DNA of 64,000 nucleotides from Saccharothrix saharensis (GTDB lineage: Bacteria; Actinomycetota; Actinomycetes; Mycobacteriales; Pseudonocardiaceae). This document shows, piece after piece, positions 42,352 to 49,762 of the stretch; positions within the stretch are counted from its first letter, which is position 1; every line of letters starts with the position of its first letter. The notes under the pieces are model-generated. The model was not told where the DNA came from and made no database searches. It worked only from the letters and a program-made list of their open reading frames with translations. The stretch spans positions 992,001 through 1,056,000 of the forward strand of contig NZ_VFPP01000001.1 of assembly GCF_006716745.1 (NCBI RefSeq), in the 5' to 3' direction. The translations under genes were made by a program, and so were the position numbers.

Positions 42352-43164
42352 TCAGTCCTTGACCGCGCCGGACGTGATGCCCGCGGCGACGAAGCGCTGG
42401 GCCAGCACGAGCAGCGCGGTGACGGGCACGGAGGCGACCACGGCGGTGGCCGTGATCGCGTTCCACTCCTGGTTGTTGTTGCCGATGTAGCGGTAGATCC
42501 CGAGCGTCAACGGTTGCATCGACCCGCCGCTGTCGAGCGTCGCGGCGAACACGAAGTCCGACCACGCCCACAGGAACGCGAACAGCCCGGCGGTGACCAC
42601 CCCGTTGCGGCCGGCGGGCAGCACCACGGACCAGAACGTGCGCACCGCGCCCGCGCCGTCGATGCGCGCCGCCTGCACGACCTCGTCGGGCACCGAGGCC
42701 ATGAACGAGGTCAGGACCAGCACGGCGAACGGCACCGCGATCGTGGAGTCGGCGAAGATCAGGCCCCACACCGTGTCGGTGATGCCGAGCTCGACGTAGA
42801 TCCCGTACAGGCCGAGCGCCATGATGATGCCGGGGATCATCTGCGCGACCAGCAGCACGAACATCAGCGGTCCCCGGCCGCGCGGGCGCAGCTTCGCCAG
42901 CGCGTACGCCGCGGGCGAGGCCAGCGCCAACGTCAGCGCCGCGGTGCCGAGCGCGACCAGCAGGCTGGTGCCGAAGTAGGGCAGCTGCTCGTCCAGCACC
43001 CGCGCGTACCCGTCGAACGTCGGGTCGCCCGGGAACAGGTCCGGCGGTGACCTGCGCATCGCCCCCGGCGGCGTGAGCGAGACGTTGACCATCCAGTAGA
43101 CGGGGAAGAGCATCGCGGCGGTGAGCAGCAGACCCACCGCGGTGCGCCACCACGAACGGGTCAT
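42352..43164 (-). CDS. Sugar ABC transporter permease (MalG-like)
   Basis: Membrane protein of 270 aa with six helices and the inner-membrane component loop EVVQAARIDGAGAVRTFWSVVLP (EAA motif) that contacts the ATPase. It pairs with the MalF-like permease whose stop it overlaps by 4 bp. No ATPase gene is present in the operon, so a shared MsiK-type ATPase encoded elsewhere is presumably used, as is common in actinobacteria. Confidence 0.93.
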   Translation of the reverse strand: MTRSWWRTAVGLLLTAAMLFPVYWMVNVSLTPPGAMRRSPPDLFPGDPTFDGYARVLDEQLPYFGTSLLVALGTAALTLALASPAAYALAKLRPRGRGPLMFVLLVAQMIPGIIMALGLYGIYVELGITDTVWGLIFADSTIAVPFAVLVLTSFMASVPDEVVQAARIDGAGAVRTFWSVVLPAGRNGVVTAGLFAFLWAWSDFVFAATLDSGGSMQPLTLGIYRYIGNNNQEWNAITATAVVASVPVTALLVLAQRFVAAGITSGAVKD

Positions 43165-44042
43165 GACGCCTCCTGCCGGCGTTGCACCCGCACGTAGACC
43201 AGTCCGGCGGCCACGGCGAGCAGGATGAGCACGTTGCCGACCGCCGAGCTGGGGCCGAAGCGGGGCAGCGTGCTGCCGAACCCGAGCTCGTAGGACCAGG
43301 TGGCCAGGGTGGTGGACGACCCGCTCGGGCCGCCGCGCGTCATGATCCAGATGAGGTCGAACACCTTGAGCGTGTAGACCAGGCCGAGCAGCAGCGTGAC
43401 CGCGGAAACGGGCCGCAGCATCGGGAAGGTGACGTGCCGGAACGCCTGCCACGGGCTCGCACCGTCCAGGGCGGACGCTTCGCGCACCTCGGCGGGGATG
43501 TTCTGCAACCCGCTGTGCAGCACGACCAGGTTGAACGGGATGCCGATCCAGACGTTGGCCACGATCACCGACACCAGCGACCAGTCCGGCGAGGTCAGCC
43601 AGTGCACCCGGTCGACACCGAACACCGCGAGCGCCGCGTTGACCACGCCCGCCTCGCTGTCGAACATCCACGCCCACGTCGACGCCGACACGATCAGCGG
43701 CAGCAGCCACGGCACCAGGAACAGCGCCCGCAACGTCGCCGAGAGCCGGAAGTTCCGGGAGAAGAACACGGCCAGCGCCAAGCCGATGGTGTACTGGAAC
43801 ACCAGTGACACCGCGGTGAACACGACCGTGTTGAGCAGCGCGGTGCGGAACACCGGATCGGTGACCACGGTGGCGTAGTTGGCCAGTCCCGTGATCGGCG
43901 CACCCCCGTGCACGAAGGTGCGCACGGTGTAGTCGCGCAGGCTCAGGTCGAGGGTCGTCAGCAGCGGGTAGCCGTAGCACAGGAGCAGGTACGCGACCAG
44001 CGGTGCGAGGAACGCCCAGCCGACGAGCGTGCGGCGGACCAC
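43161..44042 (-). CDS. Sugar ABC transporter permease (MalF-like)
   Basis: Membrane protein of 293 aa with six helices and EAA loop EVREASALDGASPWQAFRHVTFP. N-terminal WAFLAPLVAYLLLCYGYPL is typical of CUT1 permeases. GTG start, 4 bp after the binding-protein stop. Forms the translocation channel with the MalG-like partner. Confidence 0.93.
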   Translation of the reverse strand: MVRRTLVGWAFLAPLVAYLLLCYGYPLLTTLDLSLRDYTVRTFVHGGAPITGLANYATVVTDPVFRTALLNTVVFTAVSLVFQYTIGLALAVFFSRNFRLSATLRALFLVPWLLPLIVSASTWAWMFDSEAGVVNAALAVFGVDRVHWLTSPDWSLVSVIVANVWIGIPFNLVVLHSGLQNIPAEVREASALDGASPWQAFRHVTFPMLRPVSAVTLLLGLVYTLKVFDLIWIMTRGGPSGSSTTLATWSYELGFGSTLPRFGPSSAVGNVLILLAVAAGLVYVRVQRRQEAS

Positions 44043-44046
44043 GGGG

Positions 44047-45276
44047 CTACCTCGCCGACGCCGCGGCGCTCTGGGCGGCCTCCAAGGCGTCCGCGGCGGG
44101 CTTCGACCCGGTCAGCACCGCCTGCACCGCGGTCCACAACGGCTGGGAGATCCGCGGGTAGCGGGTGCCGAGGCCGTCACCGGTGCGCCCCTTCGCGGCC
44201 TGCACCGCGTCGACCCACACCGCCAGCTCCGGCTTGGCGGCGACCTGCCGCTCCCGCACCGCCGGGATGGCCGAGACGTAGGTCAGCGCCGTGTCGGTGG
44301 CCAGCACGGTGTCGGCGCCGGTCAGGCAGGCGGCGATCCTCGCCGCGGTCGCCTCGCGGTCCGCCTGCCCCTGCACCGGCACGGTGACGAACTCGCCGCC
44401 GGTCGGCGCGGGCGCGACACCACCGTCCCGGGAGGGGATCGGGATGACGCCGTACTCGAAGCCGAGCTCCGCCGCGTTGCCGAGCTGCCACGTGCCGTTC
44501 TCGGCGAACGCGTACTCCCCGGTGGCGAACTCCTGCCAACCGGTCGTCTGCGTGTTGCCCACGACCGAGTTCGGCGCGTACCCCTTGTCCAGCCAGGACT
44601 TCCACAGCTCCACCGCCGCCACGGCCTGCGCCGAGGACAGGTCGGTCAGCCGCGCGCCCGCGCCCCAGAACCACGGCAGGAACTGGAAGGACCCCTCCTC
44701 CGTACCGATCGCGGAGAACGTGATCCCCTTCTTGCCCACGCCGGTCACCGCGGCCAGGGCCGCGTCCAGCGACGCCCAGTCCGTCAGCGACGCCGGGTCG
44801 ACGCCGGCCTGCGCCAGGACCGCCTTGTTGTAGTACAGCGCCAGGGTGTTCGCGCCGATCGGCACCCCGTAGGTCTTGCCGCCCGACTCCCCGGCGGCCA
44901 CCAGGTTCGGCGACGCCTGCGACGCGTCGAGCCCGGTGTCCTGGTTGGCCTTGAGCACCCCGCCCTCGGCCAGCGTCGAGACCACCGGGTTGTCCACCAC
45001 CAGCACGTTCGGCGCGGTGCCCTGCTGCGCGGCGAGGAGCACCTTGTTGGTCAGGTCCGAGGTGTCGTACGCCTGGCGCTCGACCTCCACCCCGGCCGCC
45101 GCGCCGCACTCGTCGATCACCTCCGCCCACGCCGAGTTCCCGTCGAACTGCGGGTACGGGTCCCACACGGCGAACGGACCGGCGTCCTGGTGCCCGGCGG
45201 AGGAGCACGCCGCCAGGGCCAGTCCCGCGGTGACCAGGGCGGTGGTGAGACGTCGGCTGAACGTGGAGCGCTTCAT
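44047..45276 (-). CDS. Sugar ABC transporter solute-binding lipoprotein
   Basis: Exported lipoprotein of 409 aa with lipobox LAAC (Cys24) and a family-1 extracellular solute-binding fold (TAPNVLVVDNPVVSTLAEGG, YGVPIGANTLALYYNK, FATGEYAFAENGTWQLG). First gene of the five-gene import and hydrolysis operon. A perfect TCGAACCGGTTCGA operator lies 45 bp upstream, pointing to repression by the divergent LacI protein. The ligand is an oligosaccharide of unknown type, in line with the GH63-like and GH39-like enzymes downstream. Confidence 0.93.
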   Translation of the reverse strand: MKRSTFSRRLTTALVTAGLALAACSSAGHQDAGPFAVWDPYPQFDGNSAWAEVIDECGAAAGVEVERQAYDTSDLTNKVLLAAQQGTAPNVLVVDNPVVSTLAEGGVLKANQDTGLDASQASPNLVAAGESGGKTYGVPIGANTLALYYNKAVLAQAGVDPASLTDWASLDAALAAVTGVGKKGITFSAIGTEEGSFQFLPWFWGAGARLTDLSSAQAVAAVELWKSWLDKGYAPNSVVGNTQTTGWQEFATGEYAFAENGTWQLGNAAELGFEYGVIPIPSRDGGVAPAPTGGEFVTVPVQGQADREATAARIAACLTGADTVLATDTALTYVSAIPAVRERQVAAKPELAVWVDAVQAAKGRTGDGLGTRYPRISQPLWTAVQAVLTGSKPAADALEAAQSAAASAR

Positions 45277-45321
45277 GGGTGGTCCTCTCGAACGCCTGCG
45301 CCGATGACCCGGCGAACCTCA

Positions 45322-45335
45322 TCGAACCGGTTCGA
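45322..45335. promoter_or_regulatory. LacI-type operator TCGAACCGGTTCGA (site 1)
   Basis: Perfect 14-bp palindrome in the divergent promoter between the binding-protein gene and the LacI gene. Confidence 0.75.
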
Positions 45336-45411
45336 CCACTGCGCTGTTTCGCCACGGTATACAGGCGCCAGAAACCGCACAAGACCTCGATGTCGTATCC
45401 TCCATTGGTTG

Positions 45412-45425
45412 TCGAACCGGTTGGA
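45412..45425. promoter_or_regulatory. LacI-type operator (site 2)
   Basis: TCGAACCGGTTGGA matches 13 of 14 positions of site 1 and ends just before the ribosome site of the LacI gene, suggesting autoregulation. Confidence 0.7.
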
Positions 45426-45435
45426 CGGAGGCCGC

Positions 45436-46446
45436 ATGAACATCGGCGAGATCGCGAAGCGGGCGGGCGTGTCCCGCAGCACGGTGTCCTACGCGCTCAG
45501 CGGCAAGCGCCCGGTGTCGACGGCGACGGCGCAGCGGATCAATGAGGTGATCGCCGAGTTGGGCTACCGGCCCAACGCCAGCGCGCGGGCGCTGGCCGAG
45601 GGGCGCACCCGCACGCTGAGCCTGGTCATACCGCCCGCGAGCAGGCGGCTGACCGACGTGCAGCTGGGCTTCGTGGCCAGCGTCGTCGAGGCGGCGGCCA
45701 CGCACGACCTCGACGTGCTGCTGTCCCCCAGCGGCGGTGACCACGACCGGTCGTTCGAGCGCGTGGTCACCGGCCGCCGGGTGGACGGCGTGATCCTGAT
45801 GGAGATCCTCCTCGACGACCCGCGCGTGGCCCGCCTGGAACAGGAGGCGCTGCCGTTCGTGACCATCGGCCACGTCGAGCGGCCGGGCACCTCGTCGTGG
45901 GTCGACGTCGACTACGCCGAGCTGATCACCCGCTGCGTGCACCACCTCGCGGACCTCGGCCACCGCGACGTCGTGCTGATCAACCGGTCCGACGAACTGG
46001 TCGCCGCCGGGTACGGGCCCGCCCTGCGCTCCTCGGCGGGCTTCCTCACCGCCGCCGAGCGGCGGGGCCTGACCGCGCACACCGTGTGCTGCGCCGACGA
46101 GCCCGCGGCGGGCCTGGCGTGCTTCCAGGACATCCGCCACCGATGGCCCGAGGTGACCGCGGCCGTGACCATCAACGAAGCCGCGCTGCCCGGCCTCCAG
46201 CGGGCCCTGCGCCAGGCGGACCTCAGCGTGCCGCGCGACTTCTCGATCACCGGCGTGATCGCGAGCCGCCTGGCCGAGGCCTTCCACCCACCCCTGACCG
46301 CCGCCGACGTGCCCGCCGAGGAGATGGCCCGACTCGCCGTGGACCTGCTGGTCGAGCGCATCGCGAACCCCGACGCGCCGCCGCGCGACGCCCTCCTGCA
46401 GCCGGCCATCTCACTGCGGTCGAGCACGGGCGCCCGACGCCCCTGA
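45436..46446 (+). CDS. LacI-family transcriptional regulator
   Basis: Repressor of 336 aa. The helix-turn-helix and hinge are at about 1-58 (IGEIAKRAGVSRSTVSYALSGKRPVST, ELGYRPNASARALAEGRT), followed by a two-lobed sugar sensor (VDGVILMEILLDD, HLADLGHRDVVLINRSDEL, VTAAVTINEAALPGLQRAL). ATG is preceded by GGAGG. The TCGAACCGGTTCGA motif occurs on both sides of the gene, so this protein probably controls itself, the divergent ABC operon and possibly the downstream solute-binding gene. Confidence 0.94.
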   Translation: MNIGEIAKRAGVSRSTVSYALSGKRPVSTATAQRINEVIAELGYRPNASARALAEGRTRTLSLVIPPASRRLTDVQLGFVASVVEAAATHDLDVLLSPSGGDHDRSFERVVTGRRVDGVILMEILLDDPRVARLEQEALPFVTIGHVERPGTSSWVDVDYAELITRCVHHLADLGHRDVVLINRSDELVAAGYGPALRSSAGFLTAAERRGLTAHTVCCADEPAAGLACFQDIRHRWPEVTAAVTINEAALPGLQRALRQADLSVPRDFSITGVIASRLAEAFHPPLTAADVPAEEMARLAVDLLVERIANPDAPPRDALLQPAISLRSSTGARRP

Positions 46447-46452
46447 CCGCTG

Positions 46453-46466
46453 TCGAACCGGTTCGA
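46453..46466. promoter_or_regulatory. LacI-type operator TCGAACCGGTTCGA (site 3)
   Basis: A second perfect copy of site 1, 6 bp after the LacI stop; a further half-copy TCGAACCGGT is at 46474-46483. Both lie upstream of the orphan solute-binding gene. Confidence 0.7.
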
Positions 46467-46533
46467 GCCTCCGTCGAACCGGTGGTGCGCCACAAGTCCG
46501 ACCCGGCGGGTGTTGGACCGGACGAGGCCCTGC

Positions 46534-46547
46534 CGTTAACGTTAACA
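46534..46547. promoter_or_regulatory. LacI-type operator before the orphan solute-binding gene
   Basis: CGTTAACGTTAACA contains the perfect palindrome GTTAACGTTAAC (46535-46546), 35 bp upstream of the ATG. It matches sites at 37046-37059 and 49598-49611. Confidence 0.65.
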
Positions 46548-46582
46548 GTGCAGTGGTCCACGTCACACAGGAGGAACCACCC

Positions 46583-47878
46583 ATGGCCGTGACGAGGCTG
46601 CCGGCGCGCCGCGACGTCCTGCGGGCGATGGCAGGTCTCGCGACCGCGGCCGGCACCGGGGCGCTGCTCGCCGGGTGAGGTGAGGACGCCGGTCCGCCGT
46701 CCCCGTCGGTGACGCGGCTGTCGTTCTGGAGCGGTTACGCAGGTCCCGCGCCGTCCACGTTGGAGGCGGTCGTGGACGAGTTCAACGCCGCCAACCCGGA
46801 CGTCCGGATCGAGGTGAGCCTCATGCCGTGGGACGTGTTCTTCCGCAACCTGCTGCCCGCGTACTCCTCGGAAGGCGGGCCCGACCTCGCCGCTTTCGAC
46901 AGCACCCGGGTCGCCCAGTACGCGAAGAAGGGCGTGCTCGCGCCGATGGACGACTGGTTCGCCGCGGACCCGGCGTCGAACGCCCTCGTCACGGCGGCCG
47001 TCGACGCGGTGACCCACCAGGGCGTGAAGTACGCCGTGCCGATGACGTTCACCAGCCTCAAGCTCTGCTACAACCGCACGCTGTTCACCGAGGCCGGGCT
47101 GGACCCGGACCGCCCGCCCACCACCTGGGACCGGTGGCGGGACGCGATGATCCGGTTGACCGGGACCGCAAACGGCGCACCCGCGCGGCACGGCCTGGCG
47201 ATCCCCGACCACGACACCATCCCGGTCTGGCCGATCCTGCTGTGGGGCCACGGTGGCGACCTCCTGGAGGCCGACGGCTCGAAGTCGGCGCTCACCCGAC
47301 CGGAGTCGATCGCCGCCGTGCGAACGTGGACCGACCTCGTGCGGAACAGGAAGGTGTCGCCGATCGGCCTCTCCGGCACGGACGCGGAGGAGCTGTTCCG
47401 CGACGGCAAGGCGGCGATGACGATCACCGGTCCCTGGGCGACCGGCACCCTGAGGGAGGCCGGGGTGGACTTCGACCTCGCCCCGGTCCCGCCCGGACCG
47501 GTCCGCCAGGCCACCCTGGGGTCGAGCACGTCGTTGGCGCTCAACGCCGCCCTCACCCCGGACAAGGCGCGGGCGGCGCGGAGGTTCCTGTCGTTCTGGG
47601 TCGGCGAGCAGGCGCAGGAGAGCTGGATGAAGGGGTCCGGCTACCCCTCGATCCGCCTCGACCAAAACTCCTTCCACGAGAACCCCCTGGTGGCCGAGTT
47701 CGCCGACGACGCCCGCATCGCCCAACCGCTCATGCCGGGCACGGTGGAGTTCGCCCGCATCTACGACGACGTCTTCGAACCGGCCGTCCGGGACGTCCTC
47801 GCCGGCGAGGTCGGGGTCGAGGACGGCATGGGCGCGGCCGCACGGCGCATCGACGAAATCCTCACCGGAAGTCGGTGA
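46583..47878 (+). pseudogene. Sugar solute-binding lipoprotein with an in-frame TGA at the lipobox Cys codon
   Basis: A family-1 extracellular solute-binding protein of 431 codons. The ATG has a good ribosome site (GGAGGA). Codons 1-31 encode a twin-Arg-containing lipoprotein signal (LPARRDVLRAMAG...GALLAG), and codon 32, exactly where the lipobox Cys should be, is TGA (46676-46678). The frame is then open to 47878 and intact (LSFWSGYAGP, DVFFRNLLPAYSSEGGPDLAAFD, YAVPMTFTSLKLCYNRTLF, MTITGPWATGTL). A GTG at 46709 could start a signal-less protein, but that would be cytoplasmic. A TGC-to-TGA change, sequencing error or readthrough are the options. No permease genes accompany it. Confidence 0.8.
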
Positions 47879-48215
47879 GCCGCAGGAAGGCGGCGGGTAG
47901 TGGCGCTCCGCCGCCGGCGACGCGAGCCTGCGTGACCCCGAGCTGCGCGTCGTTCACGTCGGGCCTGCCGCGGACGCTGCTGCGGGGCTTCGCTCCGGGC
48001 GAGTCGATCGTGGTCGCGGGCTGGTCGACCCTCGACCTCGACCCACCGTTCCCCCACGCGGACCGGTTGCGCGCGGCCCGGCTGCTGACCGACGAGGGGT
48101 TGACGGCTGCGTTCCGGCCGACAGCGCGCACACCGGCGTCCCGGGCCTCATCGCCGCGGCCGACGCCCCGACCCACGCGGAACTGCTCGACCTGACCCGG
48201 TCCGGACCCGGCGCC
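47879..48215 (+). pseudogene. Possible frameshifted gene remnant
   Basis: This 337-bp gap contains stretches with coding-like composition in two frames: GFAPGESIVVAGWSTLDLD and RLLTDEGLTAAFRP, then after a shift near 48118 DSAHTGVPGLIAAADAPTHA. Together they look like a broken reading frame rather than random spacer. I cannot name the family. Confidence 0.3.
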
Positions 48216-49208
48216 TCATCGCGGCGGCCGGACGCTCGCCCGGGGCACGAGCGTGGGGTCGGACGTGCGCCGGACGTCCGCCACCAAGTCGTGGTCGAAC
48301 TGCGCCATCAGCAGGTCCAGGGCGTCGCGGGCGACCGCGTCGAAATCCGGGCGGACGGTGGTCAGCGGCGGGATGAAGTAGGCGGCCTCGGGCACGTCGT
48401 CGAAGCCGACCAGGCTCACGTCCTCCGGCACGCGCCGGCCGCGTTCGCTCATCGCCCGCAGGATGCCCAGGGCCAGGTGGTCGTTCGCCGCGAAGATCGC
48501 GGTCACCTCGGACATCCGGGCCAGCATCTGACCCGCCCGGTACCCGGACGCGGCGCTCCAGTCCGCGGGCACCACCGGCGGCACCTCCGCGCCCGCCTCA
48601 TCGAGCACCGACCGCCAGCCCTTGATCCGGCCCGCGCTGTCGAACCAGTCCGGCGGCCCCGAGACGTGCCACACCGTGCGGTGGCCCGCCTCCAGCAGGT
48701 GACGCGTGGCCGCCACCGCGCCCGCCTCCTGGTCGACGGTCACGAGCGGGGTGGAGCGCTCCGGATCGCCGTCGACCATCACCAGCGGCAGGCCGGGTGG
48801 CACGGTGTCGACCGCGTCGTGCGCCGACGCCGTCGGCGCGATGACCACGATGCCCGCCACCCACTGGTCGCGGTGCCGCTCCAGGGCCTTGGTGATCGAC
48901 TCGCGGTCCAGCACGTTGACCCGGTGCGTGGTCACCACGAACCCGGCCGCCGACGCCACCTGCTCGAACGCCGCCAGCAGCGAGGCGGGCCCGCACAGGG
49001 TCGTGTTCTGGGCGACCACGCCGATCAGCTGCGAGCGGCCCGTCACCAGCGCGCGGGCGACCCGGTTCGGGCGGTAGCCCAGCTCCTCGATCGCCGCGCG
49101 CACGCGCAGCCGCGTCTGCTCCTGGACGTACGGGTGCCCGTTGAGCACCCGGGACACGGTCTGGTGGGACACCCCGGCCAGCCGGGCGACGTCAGCCATC
49201 GCGGGCAC
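48216..49208 (-). CDS. LacI-family transcriptional regulator
   Basis: Repressor of 330 aa. The helix-turn-helix is at about 4-60 ([44 protein letters not shown]), then a sugar-binding domain ([77 protein letters not shown]). GTG at 49208 follows GGGGAG; the ATG three codons later is an alternative. It is divergent from the GH43 gene and likely to bind the TGTTAACG-type sites, which is inference from position. Confidence 0.92.
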   Translation of the reverse strand: MPAMADVARLAGVSHQTVSRVLNGHPYVQEQTRLRVRAAIEELGYRPNRVARALVTGRSQLIGVVAQNTTLCGPASLLAAFEQVASAAGFVVTTHRVNVLDRESITKALERHRDQWVAGIVVIAPTASAHDAVDTVPPGLPLVMVDGDPERSTPLVTVDQEAGAVAATRHLLEAGHRTVWHVSGPPDWFDSAGRIKGWRSVLDEAGAEVPPVVPADWSAASGYRAGQMLARMSEVTAIFAANDHLALGILRAMSERGRRVPEDVSLVGFDDVPEAAYFIPPLTTVRPDFDAVARDALDLLMAQFDHDLVADVRRTSDPTLVPRASVRPPR

Positions 49209-49762
49209 ACCGGATGTTCTCCCCACTACCTGTCCAATCTGCGCGGCGCCCGCACTGGACCGGTCGGCCGGCCACGAAGTCGATGGATGACGCACGGCGC
49301 GAGCGGCACCCGCGGTAATCGGCGCGCCGCACCGAGGCCGATCGACTCTGACCAGCAAGTCAATGTAGCCACGCCCTATTTGGACAGTCAACGCGGACGC
49401 GCGCTAAATGTTCGGGCGCTATTTTTAGCGCCACGCAAATGTTTCGCGGCAGTCCGTCGCCCCGATCATCTCTTGTGGACGAACCCGCTGGTGGCGGCGC
49501 TGCCGCGGGTCGGGTCGGACCCGACCGACCGCGCCGACCACCCCAGCGGCGGTCTTGACACCCAAATGCGTGATCGCCAACACTGATCGAGCGCGAATGT
49601 TAACGATCACATCCCCTCCTGACCTGCTCTTCCACCTCCGAGCGGAGGTCCTCTCCGCCGGGTACCCCGGCGTGCCCGAGGCCGACGAACCCAGTGGGTC
49701 CCGCGGTCCCCCACGCCCTTTGCCGCATTGTCCGGCCAACGCACCACAGCAAGGAGAACCAC
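49209..49762. other. Divergent regulatory region of the LacI and GH43 genes
   Basis: 554 bp without a gene. It contains TGTCCAA at 49231 and TTGGACA at 49380 (oppositely oriented -35-like elements), an A/T-rich hairpin GGCGCTA-TTTT-TAGCGCC at 49415-49432 flanked by AAATGTT repeats, and TGTTAACGATCACA at 49598-49611. AAGGAG precedes the GH43 start. The local drop in GC content fits a long regulated promoter. Confidence 0.5.
49598..49611. promoter_or_regulatory. LacI-type operator before the GH43 gene
   Basis: TGTTAACGATCACA matches the TGTTAACGATAACA-like sites before the alpha-galactosidase (37046) and the orphan solute-binding gene (46534). It is 151 bp upstream of the GH43 start. Confidence 0.5.

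Noticed and set aside
46583..47878. Calling the TGA a selenocysteine codon
   Set aside because: No SECIS-like hairpin or sel genes could be verified and solute-binding proteins are not known selenoproteins; kept only as one option.
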